Of a stretch of DNA of 64,000 nt, positions 1 to 13,021 are shown one piece after another. The notes under the pieces were generated by a model. It was not told the DNA's origin and did not search any database. It saw only the letters and a program-made list of their open reading frames with translations. Source of the DNA: Taxillus chinensis. Lineage: Eukaryota > Streptophyta > Magnoliopsida > Santalales > Loranthaceae. The DNA is taken from NCBI GenBank assembly GCA_023512835.1, contig CM042089.1, positions 13,407,759 to 13,471,758 of the forward strand. Direction: 5' to 3'. The translations under genes and the position numbers were made by a program. The stretch's first letter is position 1; every line of letters starts with the position of its first letter.

Positions 1-47
1 ATGGTGATGATGAAATAATTTTAAGAATCTGTATGTTATACATAAAC

Positions 48-50
<3 letters not shown>

Positions 51-80
<30 letters not shown>
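51..80. repeat. (TA)n microsatellite
   Basis: About 15 perfect TA units. The sequence from here to about 650 is AT-rich and shows no convincing gene; the short open frame at 109-384 has no recognisable domain. Confidence 0.9.
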
Positions 81-83
<3 letters not shown>

Positions 84-659
84 ATAAATCCGATGCAGTG
101 ACTACCAAGTGTGTGTACACACACATCAATTTAGAAATGCACTCAATTATTGTTTATCATATTCTAATAAAACATATCATTTTTTGTGCCTCACACCTAC
201 AAATGCAATTCCTAGAGGAATCAAGGAACAACTAAATGCATACGCCTGCACCCTAGTTTGCCACCCTCTTACCCATTCTTACTTCATTTGTTCCTGCTCG
301 GGGCCAAGGTGCTTCCGTGTGGCAGTTCATGCCACTTGCATTAGCGGACACATCACAGGATCATGTACTTCGTTCACCATTTAATTAGGAGGCATTTTTT
401 TGTATTTTAATTTCATAACTTTTTAAAACAAAATTGCATATTCGGACACGAGCTACAATTGCCAATTGGAAAATGGTTCATTAACTTATTAACTTATACA
501 AATAAGCTTCCAATACATGAGTATCTAAATGATTCAAACAACAAACCACAACCATTTGCCATGATGTCCTTTTTTTTTCTTACAAATAATTAAAAAAATT
601 ATAAGATTTCAACCAACCTAATAATTATTTAAAAAACACATTAGGCTTTTTTAATTTTA

Positions 660-1190
660 TTTTATTTTTATTTTTGAGGTGGGGGCGGACTTAAGCCAGC
701 CAAGACAAAAGTAGCATAAAAACATTAATGTTTTAAAAGAATAGCCCTGGACAGCAAGAAATCTTTTGAGAATCTCAGTCTCATGTTTGGTTGCATTTTC
801 CTTCTTCTCTTGCCACTCCTCCATTCTAGTGTTGTCCACCTGAATTTCACCAACCACATGCGAAATGGTTATAGCTACTTTTGTTTTTGTCGAGGCAATA
901 TCAGCTGCTTCTTTCTTTTTAATGTCCAAATTATAAGCTATCTCATTTGCGACGAGGTATTCCTGGCATATATGAAATCCTTGCTTCTTTGCGGAATCTC
1001 TTGAATCAGCCTTAGCATTGCAAGCTGATTAGCATTAAGGCCTGGATCTTTTAGAAGCTTGGAAAACAAAGTTGAAAGTTCCTCAAAGTCATGAGATGAA
1101 AACAAAACGGGAAAGTCCATTGAAAGGAGAGAAGAGAGCTTCCTTTGAGCTTCCTCAAAGTTATTGATTGGAATTGAGTGTTTTTCAATA
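660..1190 (-). pseudogene. Unrecognised coding remnant, frameshifted
   Basis: Two consecutive minus-strand frames read as one acidic and lysine-rich helical protein if a frameshift near 940 is allowed. The upstream part (about 1180 to 940) contains the stretch MDFPVLFSSHDFEELSTLF. The downstream part (about 950 to 660) contains IKKKEAADIASTKTKVAI, followed by a charged, coiled-coil-like segment. The reading frame continues upstream of the first methionine, so the true start is missing or lies in another exon. I do not recognise the family. Amino-acid composition and continuity across the break suggest a decayed real gene, not chance. No splice signals clearly join the two parts. Confidence 0.4.
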
Positions 1191-1199
1191 GGAGTTCGG

Positions 1200-3008
1200 A
1201 GAACAAGGAGTGTTTATAATTGTAAACGTCAAATCATTCAATGGTTTCCAGCTTCTGTTTAACCAAGGTGCTTGCCATACACATGGAGTAACATAGTACA
1301 TATATCAATCTATCTCTGTCTCTCTTTTTATAAATAAGCTATCGTTTTATAATAAAATTTTCAAATATTTTTTTACTGGTCTATGTGAATCCTTCTAGCA
1401 ACTAACTCCAATCAAACATTAGAGCAATAGTAGGAGATTTTTTTATAGATGTTTGCGTTTTTTATTTAAGGAAAAAAGTTAAAAAGTCAAAAAATCATTC
1501 TCACAATAGAAGTTTTATATTTAATTTTCTTTATGAAGTTCGAACAGTATTTTCCAATACATTTACTCCCTATAATTATTAAATTATATATAAAAATTTC
1601 TCTTTCTACTCTACATTTTGAATAAATTTTACTTTTATTACATATTAAATTATAAAAATATTATTAAATAAAAAAGTAATATAAATTATTATTTTAATTA
1701 TATAGATAGTGATTAAAGCAATCTGTATATTTATATAAAAAAGTAAAAAGTAATTTAAATCCGTAAAATAAAAAATAAGAAAAAGTTATTAGTGCTTTTA
1801 TGTCCTATTCTAATTGCATAACAGACTTGGGCATGGTATTTAACTCGGCAAAAATATCTTAAAAGATTATTAAAAAAAGATAGTAAAAAATCAAAAGTTG
1901 ATGAATTACAAATCAAAGGGATTACCCTTGCCTGTAGCAAACAACCAGTATGATCTCCCGCTCGCGCAGCAAAGGAGAGGCAAAGAGATTGACAGCAATG
2001 TCCCACAAGAAAAACTTATGGTCCGAGATGTTTGTCCAAGACATTGACGCTTTAGATTAAGAAGGTACTTAAAATCATTAAGTTGTCATTCACAAAAGTC
2101 AAAGTGATTTTCAATTATCAAACACATTTATCAAGTATATGAGAGATTTACCTTATTATGTCTTTCAAACCTAGTCATTGGTTTCTATATATCCTAAGCA
2201 CATTCATATAAAAAAGTTATACCACAAAAAATTTATTTAACCAATATCTTTATATTTCTCGAATTTTTTTTTAGTCAAGTACACCCAGTTCAAAATGTCC
2301 ATCGATGCTTACGTTTAAAATAAAATATAATATAAAACTCAATACAACACTGGGAGCCCAAAAAGCCCTTGGCTTGTTGGTACGACAAAAATCAAGCTTT
2401 GGGTAGGATTTGTAATTGATAGAGAACTTTCAGTGGCGCCTTTGGATTCCGATTTAGTGCAATTTATGGCCATTTTGTAACATTATTACTGCCCATGCAA
2501 CACGAAGAACAAAAACTAGTAAATGTGTAGGCAGCTCTGCCCTTCTTTTCCTTTCAAAACCTAATATTTTTTATCCGGCCTTCTGGTCATTTGCTTTTAC
2601 CATTGATTCCCGTTCCTGCCCCATGATGGCTAGTGTCCCATAGGGGCTAACAGTTGGCGAAAAGGGTTGCACACCTTGCTACACAGCCACTGTTTTCATT
2701 CATGTGAAATTCACCTGGCACCCAAGAGAGGACATACATGTAGTTCAGGGAAGAATGATCTTTATCTCTATATATATACACATAATAGGAAATGCTAAGT
2801 GAGAAAGCAATTCAACTCTAACGCGCAACTAGACTGTGATCCAATGATTTATACTTGAATTTTATTTAACTCTATAATTAATTGTCGAAGCTCAAATATG
2901 AACTATTGATCTGAATCTAACAACCCTTGCTTATTATTCACATTTTCACATTAACAAGTATATATATATACATATATATAAACTCAAATTTAATGAATAT
3001 CACACTCA
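1200..3008. other. AT-rich intergenic sequence
   Basis: No gene supported. A minus-strand open frame at 1755-2006 has no recognisable motif. Poly-purine and poly-pyrimidine runs and short A/T tracts dominate. Confidence 0.5.
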
Positions 3009-3011
3009 TAA

Positions 3012-3408
3012 GAGCATCCACTTTAGACTCTCTATATGTTTTTTTTTGTTAGTTTGAAAAGCTAGTTTAATAAAAATACCTTAAAACTATACTTTTCAAA
3101 CTCTCTATTCTAACAAAAAATTTAACAAAATAAATAGTAACTCTTTAAATTTAACCAAATACTATTCACTCTCTATTTATTAAAATATTATATTTTCTCT
3201 CATCATATTTACTTTTTTATTTCTTTTTTCTCTTTCCACATTTACTTTTCCATTTAAAATAATAATAAAATATTTAAAAAGTAATATTTTAATTGATAAA
3301 ATGATTAAAATAGAGAGACTAAAAAGTGTGCTTGGGTTGTTAAAATAGAAAAGATATACTTTTGGTTATTTTGAAGAACCAAATTTGAAGAGGCTATAAT
3401 GGATGCTC
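3012..3408. mobile_element. PIF/Harbinger-type MITE (Tourist-like)
   Basis: The element starts GAGCATCCACTTTAG and ends with the near-inverted copy ATAATGGATGCTC. It is flanked on both sides by TAA (3009-3011 and 3409-3411), the three-base target typical of PIF/Harbinger elements. It is 397 bp, AT-rich and encodes nothing. The termini match the common plant MITE motif GAGCATCC...GGATGCTC. Confidence 0.8.
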
Positions 3409-3958
3409 TAAAATTCCTGCTCGTGAAGGGGTTTGAATAGGATAAATAACTGCGTTATGCAACCTTAATTTTGCAAGGTCAGTAACTCAAGGCTCAACCC
3501 TACTAATACACCAACAAGAAATCCTTCTCTATAAATACAGGTCTACGCGGTATAGCTATAACCTATAACCCATGTCCTTAGTTACACTGCCGATATTGGC
3601 TTCACAATATTACTTGTTCATAGAACTAACTATGATACTGTGAAACCAAAATGGGCTCACAAAACGTGAAACCAAATCTCAGTTCACGAATTGGTCCACT
3701 AGATATGCGTACATGATCATTATTTCAAAACAGCTTGGGGTTGGAAATTTAGATGCAGCAAACTTACATTGTAAGTTTATAACACCCGCATCTTGAAGCT
3801 CTAAAATGATAGGTACAATCTGGAAATGAAACAAATAGAAAATAAAAGAATAACGTACTGCTATGACTACGATCCTACCTACCTGGCTATCTGCAGTGGA
3901 ATAATCTTGTCTGACTCAGGATTAGATTCACCGGAGAATGTTTATTGATAGGCCGTAT

Positions 3959-5424
3959 CTATCTATGCAGGTAGTCCTCAAGCATAATCATCATTTCCTC
4001 TGCCACCTGCTTGTGGTTGTAAAAGATGATAAGCATCAAAATCCAACTCAAGCTCCATATGCATTGTGGTCTCCAAATAGCGTTTAAAATGCGAGCTTTG
4101 TCATAGTCATACACGATGACTGATCAGAAGCACATGGATGAGGATCACACTTTCAAGAATAATGTTCACTTCGCCAATTCAAGTTCAGATACAAAATGCA
4201 ATCATTCATTTAAGAATTATATATTCAGTGCAAGCAAACACTAGATTTTAGGCATAACTTTTTCACCGTAATCTAAATGTGATAAATTAATATTTGCAGT
4301 AGTCTGCAGTCCATCAAAATTGTGGATTAACCCATTATAATGGCCACAATATTGATTTCAGGCCTACCTCCCCTCTTAATATTCAGCGCAATTTTTTACA
4401 TTATGTTTATTAGAAAACAGAATGCCAGGGATTATTTGAAATTCTTGTACTGGGTCAAATATGCTGCGTCGCCATGCCGACGAACTATTTGACCAAGAAA
4501 CTTAACTATGCAATAGACTGAATATGCTAGCCCTAGCAGGCCAATAAACATGACACGTAGAGGATGACGCCATGGACACTATGATCATCATATAAGATCA
4601 TTATTATAAAACCAGATTAGAAAATTCCAAGCCATTAATTTCTCTCTCCAACACTGCGTGAGAAAGTTAGAAACTATAGATTGCATTTAGGGAGCTATAC
4701 ATCCAGACGAAAATGACACAGCAATGCCAGAAGAAGCTTAGTACTAACACATGATTTTAACTACCTCGGCACATCATATCACACTGCAAATACCAAACCA
4801 GAGGAGGCTTAACTGGGATGCCAAGCACTGCCATTACTAACTCTAAGGTCTAAGGATTGGCTATGGGCATATCATATTCGCGGTACAAATACGAATTCAA
4901 AACGGATGCCTAAGTGGGAAATGAAGCACCAAAAGTAATAACAAGAGTTTAGGTTTATCTGCGAGTATAACATTAATATTATACATAGTACATACTTGTT
5001 CGATGCTTCCATCCTCAATCTCAACGTTGAAAGTGAGTAGCATGCTTTCATGTAGCCAGTTCTCCACGTCCTCTGTGCAAATTGGTGCTGTAAAACCCAA
5101 CAAAAAAAAACGAGTAATGCGCTATTTATCCAGACAAATTCATGACAACCAAATGGGCAATGTAATGGGTCGGGAGAGACAACCTATTTGGTTCGAAAAC
5201 CAAGAGAGAATGTCGACGGCGAGCTGGTGGGACTTCTGGAGGGAATCGATGCCGCCCCACTGGTTCTGGACGGCCATTTGAAGGGCGTTCCACCGGAAGA
5301 GAAGAGAACGGATTCTATCTCGGAGATGGGCGAGACTTTCGGACCTCCGAGACGCAGCCTCAGAGGGTGCGGAATTGTTCATCGCCCTGTTCTTCGCATC
5401 ATCGACACCGACGACGGAGTCCAT
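3959..5424 (-). CDS. TSR2: Pre-rRNA-processing protein TSR2-like, short C-terminus
   Basis: Three coding exons with GT-AG introns: 5424-5184, 5087-4996 and 4006-3959. They join in frame to 126 codons plus a TAG stop. Exon 1 carries the WGG motif (QMAVQNQWGGIDS) and DILSWF. Exon 2 carries the conserved NVEIEDGSIEQ segment, and exon 3 adds VAEEMMIMLEDYL before stopping. In yeast and humans TSR2 binds ribosomal protein eS26 and escorts it to pre-40S particles in the nucleus. TSR2 proteins are usually nearer 190-200 residues and end in an acidic tail. Here translation stops just after the conserved core, so the tail is missing or lies in an exon I cannot see. The start is the first ATG of the frame, with no upstream in-frame extension. 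The CT-rich sequence at 5425-5600 would hold the 5' UTR and promoter. Confidence 0.8.
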
Positions 5425-5679
5425 GAAGCTTCTCGATTCAAGTTAAAGCTAATCTGCAATAGAGTCTACAGAGCTCCTTCGATCGCCTGTGCTTTCCTGT
5501 CCTCTTTTCTCTATAGGAAATCTCCTCTCTTTGCTCTGTTCGAAGAAGAGAGAGCAAGAGAGATGTTTATGGAGAAGGAAACGGTCGTTAGTGGCGATGC
5601 CAAAATTTGAGGCGCGCGTACGATGGAGGGCCTATAAATTAAAATTAGAACAGGGCCGACCACAAATTAAATAGCATTC

Positions 5680-8150
5680 CTTTTGTTTTCTTTTTCCCTT
5701 TTTATATATTTTAAAAAAAATAATTAAGCATTCAAAGGTCGAGTAATAGAATTATTCAGTAAAACTTAACATGCATTCAAATGGAATAATTTGGTTAAAA
5801 ATAAATTTTGATCACCCAATGTATGATAGGGTAGATATATATACATATATACTAATTTTAACATTATATTAGAAATTTAGAAGTGAACAAGACAATAAAT
5901 TATTTAAAATTCATTCGCCATGAGTTAAAAACAAATAGACAAACTTTTAATTGCTTGTATAATAAATTAAATTTTTTTATATCATTTATTATATTTTACA
6001 TCTTTGTAGATAAAAATAGACCCATATGAACGAGTTTAAATTTACTAGTAATCAAGTCTAGTTTATTATTATATTGATTTAGGTAATTTAGACATTTTAA
6101 AAATTAACTATTAACTTAAATATTTTTATATTATTCTAGTAAAACATTCGTTATTAATTTTTAAATAAACTTAATTTAATTTTACGGTGACGGATGGGGG
6201 TGGTCTATTATAGCTCTCGCACGCTCTCTCTCTCTCTCTCCCTTTGCATTTGTGTTCCAAAGTCTAATAATAATCTAATGTTTTTCAATTTATTATGGGA
6301 AAACCAAACAAGTTTTCTTCTTTGATCCTGATGGTGAGTGTTTCTCAATTTATTTTACTGCGATTGACTTACACTAAAAAATTTCAAAGACAAAGGGATT
6401 CCTCCTTCATAGCCACCTTTCTCTTTCACAGTGTGATCCAAATATCACGCACGATAGTTTACACGCAAATGCAACCTAACCTTGCTGTGATATGCATGTA
6501 ATATGTTGGAAGTGGCAAGCCAGTAGGGCTTTAAAACAAAACAAAGCGAGGGAACCATAATAATAGTAATTTCTTTGCACTTTTGTTATTGGAGGGACCT
6601 CAATGGTGGATGAGGATAATAAAAGAAAATGCTTAGTAATCAATACGAAATATAACATTATATCTCAAAACTATGACAACTCTCAAATGCATTACAACTA
6701 TATAAGTTTTTATTGGTGTTGGTTTATTGAAATAATTTATACATCTCACTAGTCGGATTGAAAATCCACTGTGATAGTCTTTAAGAATATAAGCCATGAT
6801 GGAAATATATTAACAAAAAAAAGTGTGTATGCGATGTGGATGTGTGTGCTTCGTTCATCCCTACCAATAGATCGACTTTTATGTTCAATGCTGCATGCAA
6901 GATTTTGAATAAGTCATTGAGTTGATCTACAATATAAAACCCTTGTAAATTATTATTGAATCCTTGTATAAACTTATCGAAAAAGTCCAGTGTAGATGCT
7001 TTTAAATGGAAAGAAAAGATAATTATTTTGATAGTTAAAATCGTGTTTGCTAGACAATCTATGTATGGTTTTGATTGCACAACTGCACGAATTATATGTT
7101 GAGAAATAATTTTCTTCAACTCTCTTCAACTCCTTCCCAATTGATTTCATTGCCTACAATGAAATGCGATAAAGGAGTTTACAAAAAAGTTCATCATTCA
7201 TTGCATGAATGCTAGTGGCATAGAATGTTAATGGATTTTTGAAACGAATCTCTAATATATGCAAATTGATTCTTTAACATCTTATATATGCTAGAAAAAG
7301 ATATATTTATATCTAACATAGAATTCTTTGAGTATAACTTTAATTTAGAATGTGTAGACTCAACCTTGCAGTACATTATAGGTAAAGAAAAATTAAGTTG
7401 AAATAGGAAAGTAATGAAATTAATATTACCTTTAACTTGTTGCTTTCAAAATACTAATATTTATTTGTACATGTTAATACAAATTGCTTTTTATTCATCA
7501 TGATTCATGTTTCTTAAAGATAATAAATCATAACAGGGAATTAACTCCAACCTATGCATATGACATCCTACTCTTCATAAAAGTTTAATGGTGTTGTAAA
7601 TCATAGTAGGTAGAATTGCCAATAGATTGAGTAGAAGATATAGATCATGTATTACAACTTAGGTGATGATTGATAGTTCCTGTGTCGCTTAAAGAGGATA
7701 ACCAGGAGTTCAACTATTATAAATTAATCAAAATGTTTACTATCTTCTTATCATTTCTTGTATTACATCATAAAATTTTGAAAATTTAAATATTAAATTA
7801 AATTTTAAATTACTTTAAAAAATTATCACCATGGATTAAAGCGGCTCATGTCATGGGACATTTAAATTAAAGCCACCATTTAAATTAGTTTTGTTTGAAT
7901 GGAGTATAACGAATCAAAATTTAATTTGGTTATTGGAATCTAATATTATTTTAGCAGGATAATATTAGTACATTCACAGCTCACTAGCTAAAGGCAAAAT
8001 TTAACCTAAAGAAATAGCTAAGACCCGAAATACAAGCCACAATGGTCTATTAATTGTTATAATAAATTAAACAGTACACTATTTCACTTGTCAGATATAA
8101 TTTGTTTCAATGCCTCATCAAATGTTTTTATTTATTTTTTATTCTTTTTC
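5680..8150. other. AT-rich intergenic sequence
   Basis: Mostly A/T with a (TC)n tract at 6224-6240. A 112-codon minus-strand frame at 6781-7119 (FFDKFIQGFNNNLQGFY) has no recognisable domain and no detectable splice partners. I do not call it a gene. Confidence 0.5.
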
Positions 8151-8159
8151 CTCACCAAA

Positions 8160-9330
8160 CAGGGCCGGTCCTGATCTTTTGCAGGCCAAGGCCAGCAATT
8201 GAGGCCCCCAAATTTTGGGAGCCTCCAAATTTTCTTTTTTAGCTAAAATAGGTTAGGCCTCTCTCTCTCATTAGGTTAACAAAAAAAATAAACGTATACT
8301 ACCCATCGTCCGTCTCCTTGGTTACTACACTGGCACTGCTACATCGGCTATCTCAAGTAACCAGGCTCTCAGTATCTATGTTCAACTATCTCAAACTATC
8401 CCTCTCCCAATTTCCCTGACTCTCTCTAGCAAATCAAAGAGTCGACAAAGCCCTCGGCCGTTGACTTGTTGACCGTCGATCGTCAACCATTGGCCCCTCT
8501 CCACACTCCTGCTATGGTGCTACCTGGATGATTTAATGTATCAATCGATCGACACTTGGCAACTGTGGACTGCCACAGGTACACGATAGGCTACGTGTGT
8601 GTTTAATTGTTCTTTTAAATATACCATATTCATTAATCTTTTAAAAGAAGAAGAATAATAATAAGAACAGAAAAGTGAGGTTCTATTCAACATGTGATGA
8701 ACATTAATTAAATTTAATTTTATAGTGAGGAGTTTTGACAAGAAATGTAGTCATTAACACTAAACAACGAACAAATAAGAAGATAGAAATAAATATTGAT
8801 ATTGATATGTATGGCCTGCACGCATGATATAAATATAATGACCAAGAAGCCCTGCCTACTACAACATATTGCATAAAAGCATAACATTTTCTTAAGCAGT
8901 AGGCACAAGAAGTTAGAGATTATTTTCTATATATATGTAAGTTGGAAAACAACATCACTTAATTTTGCATTATTCTTTTCTTTTTGGAAGTATATGTGAT
9001 CTATTCATGTGTGTATTACATATATTGGTTATAATGTATTTATCTATTGACACATGAGGAACAACATGTTCTATTATTAATAAATATAAATTTGTAAATT
9101 GTGATGCAAAGATTGCCTGCTAATTTGCTATTTAAGCCATATATTAAAGCACATATGGGGTGACTTTACTGCTTTAGTAAAGTTTGAAGTGGCCTATGCC
9201 TTTTTACCTGTTTAATTTAGGAGAAATACTAAACAAGGAGTAGTTTCAATAGAAAAAAAAATCTTTTACCGCATAAGGGCCTCATTTTTGAATTTCAATT
9301 AGTGCCACTCAAACTCCAATACTAGCCCTA
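8160..9330. mobile_element. Non-autonomous hAT element
   Basis: The left end reads CAGGGCCGGTCCTGATC, typical of hAT termini. The right end, ACTAGCCCTA, is a diverged inverted copy. An identical 8-bp target duplication TCACCAAA flanks it at 8152-8159 and 9331-9338. The 1171-bp interior is AT-rich without a transposase. The sub-terminal GGCCAAGGCC...GGCCCCC resembles the ends of the large hAT at 53177-63478. Confidence 0.75.
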
Positions 9331-9618
9331 TCACCAAATGCATCTCATTACTAATGATGCACCGTGGCCAGATCTATACACTGTTGGCCTCATCATTGTA
9401 AGGTGGGGTGGCATTCAAATCTAGCAGAGGAGGACAAGGGTGGGGTAACATTTCAAATTTGGCATAGCAGGAGGAGAACAGGTGAATGTTCAAATCCGAC
9501 CGAGGAGGAGGGTGAGATAGTGTTTAAAATCGGCAAAGAAGAAAAAGGAAAATCTTGCACTGAAGCGATATGAAGAGGAAGATTTTTTTTAATTATAATT
9601 TTGTTTTCGGCCAGAATT

Positions 9619-10635
9619 CAGGGCCGACCTGAGGGGGGGCCCAGTAGGTAACCGCCTAGGGCACCCGATCCAGTATATAGTATTGGGGACACTTTTTTTT
9701 TCCTGTTATGGGGCACCTGTGTGCGACGAGCTTAGCCTCCACGCTCCTGCAGACGCAACGCCAAACGCTCCACCTCTGAAGCAATGACGCCTCCACCCTC
9801 CCGCTCCAGCCTCCACGCCCACTCCATGCCTCTACGGCTCCATCCTCCACCTCCGCAGGACTGCAGCCCAGGGGCGGATTGGGCTTCTCCTTGCTCGTTT
9901 GTAGAATTTCTTGCTCCGGCGCCTCTGATTTTTCGGTGCCGGTTGTTGTTCTCAGATTGTAGGCTCCGCTTTCCCGTTTCTCTTATTTGGTGAATCCTCT
10001 TTGCCGGTTTTTGCTGGTAGGGTGCAGGCACGTCTACCTCCCTTTCTTTTCATTCTTTATATTCCAGCTTCTCCATTTCCGTTCACTGGGTCTGCACGGT
10101 CCGAGGCCAGAAATGGCCTTGGTTTGCATGGCACCTTGATGTCGACGGCTGCTGTTGAGCTAGCATTCAACCCTAGCTATTTGTGTTATTTTTGCGCCGG
10201 CCCATGTTATTGGCCTTTATGCCTTTGTATTGTGGGTAATTTGGCCTTTTAAATGGATTTTGTTTTTTCCCTTATTTGTTTTTTATTATTAATAAATATG
10301 TTTTTATTTTTAAAAAATAGAGAGTCAATATTTTTTTTTTGCTATTATTTTTGGATGAATCAAATAATTTGTTGTCCGGTTCTTTGAAATGTTCCATGAA
10401 AGTGATAGAAAATTATCAAATAAGATTTTAATGGATGAAAATTACAATTCTAGATGAAAATAACTATTTTACATTTTTACATTTGAATAAATGAAATTAA
10501 ATGTAAAATTATAATTTTTTATCAAATAATATATAAATGACTATTTTCCATCGATTGTAAGAATCATTTTTGTATTGTTAGAAGGGCACTTTTTTGGATC
10601 TGCCTAGGGCACCCAGTTACATTGGACCGGCCCTG
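9619..10635. mobile_element. Non-autonomous hAT element with GC-rich interior
   Basis: Left terminus CAGGGCCGACCTGAGG and right terminus TTGGACCGGCCCTG are imperfect inverted repeats. The 8-bp target duplication CCAGAATT lies at 9611-9618 and again from 10636. CCTAGGGCACCC recurs just inside both ends. The middle (about 9720-10200) is unusually GC-rich and has open frames on both strands without recognisable domains. It resembles a promoter/5'-UTR region more than coding DNA; the large hAT also has a GC-rich patch near one end (62990-63330). No transposase is present. Confidence 0.85.
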
Positions 10636-11786
10636 CCAGAATTGTCACGCCCCCAAATTCCAGGGAACCCGGAACTAGGAACATGACTTCCCCTTGCCCG
10701 CACCCGATAGGTCAAGGAGTTGGTGACTAGCACCAATAGAGACTACACCGCGGGTGCTGTCTCAAATATGCAACCCTGTACAGTCATACATCAAAGGTAA
10801 TCCCGTACTTTCCCATACATCATCATGCATACAATAAGTCAAACAGTCATACAGACATCACATCACAAATAGTATGCAAATATAACTGTCCACGGGCTCC
10901 TGTCCGGGATACAAACATAATACAATACACAATACAGAATACAGTACTGTATCATACATCAGAGTAGTGGGCACATCCTCCTGGAAGAAAGTCCTCCACT
11001 AGTCTCGGGTCACACCTGAAAAAGGTAAACAACAAGTAGGGGTGAGCGACAAGCTCAGTAGGTGACCCCAACACTCCACATCATGCAGACATACAAGTCT
11101 ATACTACATGCTCTGTGTACTCGTGCACTGTGTAGTGTGCACAATCCTCAGGACTCAGCCTGCAAACAAACATCAGGACCTAGCCTGCCCACACAGACGG
11201 CTTGTCCACGATCCTCAACAGGATCCCGGCTCCAGGGCACTCAGCCCCTACCACGGCGCTATATGCCCGGACACGGTCGCCACACCGGCCTACCATCGGT
11301 GCATATGCCGCCATGTCAACCACATAAGACTATCGGTGCATCACGGTGAGAACCCGGACAAGTCACGAGTCCATGCCCCAATACCTCACACCAACATACT
11401 AACATTAGTATGGCATGTCATTCTCAACATTTCCTTTGGAACCGTAGCGGTCTTCACAAGTAAATCCTCAATCCTTGATTTATGAAGGAAGTACCCATAG
11501 CAGTTATTTTCTTGAAATTAAAAGTCCCGGTATTGGGTTCCCATAGCATAAATAAGATAATCTGATTTTTGGGGATTTTTCTGAGATGTCTAACCCCACT
11601 TTCCAAAAATTCACCACTACGAACTTTTGGGTTTTTCCGAGATTTTACACTAAAACCCAATTTTCACATTTTGAAATAGTAGGAATTAATTTTTCTAGTA
11701 TTTTTCTTTGAATCCAAATGGGGGGTATTTCGTTATTTACATAGTAACTTAAGTATAATACTTAAGTATAATACTTTATAAGTTAC

Positions 11787-11795
11787 TATATAAAT
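11787..11795 (+). promoter_or_regulatory. TATA box of the solo LTR
   Basis: TATATAAAT sits in the LTR between a conserved upstream block (shared with the inverted copy around 57660-57830) and the variable array at 11808-12060. That is where the U3/R boundary would lie. The inverted copy lacks a clear equivalent. Confidence 0.5.
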
Positions 11796-11807
11796 AGGTC
11801 CAGTCCA

Positions 11808-12060
11808 GTGCTGTTGCACTGCCTCGTAGCTTCAGGACTGCGACTCGTAGCGCGGCACTGCAGCGCGCCTCGGAGACTCGTAGCGGGAGCTGCGACTCGT
11901 AGCAGCGCGCCTCGAAGACTCGAAGCGAGGCTACGACCTTCGGACTACGACCCTACGAACTACGAACTTCGAACCTTCGAACTACGGGTCTACGAACTAC
12001 GAACTTTCGGCCTACGAACTACGGGTCTACGAACTACGACCCTACGACCCTTTGACCCAG
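11808..12060 (+). repeat. Variable tandem array inside solo LTR copy 1
   Basis: Short degenerate units built on CTACGAACTACG and GACTCGTAGC, repeated from just downstream of the LTR TATA box. In copy 2 the matching position holds a different array (units of TCCGGACTACTGATCCGG type and GGGACTAAGTGAA type). Sequence common to both copies, ending in CTGTTCATCGTCGTTTTTGCC-like DNA, resumes after it. Confidence 0.75.
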
Positions 12061-13021
12061 ACCTTCAGATTTTCGTCAGTTCGACCCAGTAACGTGCCCA
12101 GGGTACTGTTCATCGTCGTTTTTGCCTGTTCTTCGTCTGGAATCAACCCAGTAACCCCCCAGACACGCGCAAACACGCATCCTACGCAAATGATCGCGAT
12201 GTTTACCTCAAAATGCGTCCAGAACGCCTCTAAATCGCACGGAAACAACAGAAACACGCATCAAATTCTAGATTTCCAGAATTCTAGCTCTAAACCCAAA
12301 TTTCCATGGTTGACTTATCAACCCTCATGAAAAACACAGTTAATCAACCCCAAAATCACATAAACATATATCCACAATGATATAAACCCGTTCTTAACCA
12401 CAAATCTTATGCTAAACCATTTGATTTAACTCAAAATTGGTTTTCCCCAAATTCTAGGGTTCATGCTCAATTTCATAAATCATGATAAATTCGTGCATAA
12501 CAAGCATAGAATCAAGATAAGAAGTTCAAGGACACCTACCTGGAATGATTCTTGATGTTCGAACGAGCTCAAAACGCCCCAAGTCGAAGGCTCCAAGCTT
12601 CCTTCTCTTTCTCTCTCTAAGCTCTCCAACGTAGACGCAGAAACGCTGAAACGTAGCGTGGAAGCTCTCTTTCTCCCTATTTATTTTTCTGCCAGTCAAC
12701 TAACCTAGTCAACCATTGACCCAGTCAATAATTGACCTCCAAAGCCCCGAACTCCAAATTGAGTCAAACTACAGTCAAAACGCTCGAAATGACGAGCACA
12801 ATACTAGACTGATATTATTACACCCAAATGACCGCTCAAACGTAAAGTCAACCAATAGACCCCGAAAAGTCAACAATCAGGTCAAACGGGGCCCCGACTC
12901 GGAATCGGGCCCAAGTACAGTCAAAATGCTCACATTGACGGCTACACTACCGTCCAGATAGTTACATTCCCATAGAATGACTATCTCTCAAGACTACCCA
13001 AATATGAGTCTTTACAAGAAT

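Larger units (their letters stand above)
10643..13016 (+). mobile_element. Solo LTR (large, TGTCACGCCCC family), copy 1
   Basis: Starts TGTCACGCCCCCAAATTCC and ends GAGTCTTTACA, giving the TG...CA ends of an LTR. It is flanked by a perfect 5-bp duplication AGAAT (10638-10642 and 13017-13021). No primer-binding site, internal domain or second LTR adjoins, so it is a solo LTR of 2374 bp. The same family occurs inverted at 56496-58819, aligning end to end except in an internal array. The insertion point lies inside the right target duplication of the hAT element that ends at 10635. Open frames inside (11062-11485, 11808-12330) are not genes. Confidence 0.92.

Noticed and set aside
6781..7119. 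112-codon minus-strand frame
   Set aside because: AT-rich composition, no domain, no splice partners and no conserved start context.
9656..10252. Captured gene in the small hAT element
   Set aside because: The interior is GC-rich and open on both strands but shows no protein motif. A leader-like sequence is a better reading.
11808..12330. Open frames in the solo LTR as protein-coding genes
   Set aside because: They read through a short-unit tandem array, are absent from the second LTR copy and have no domains.
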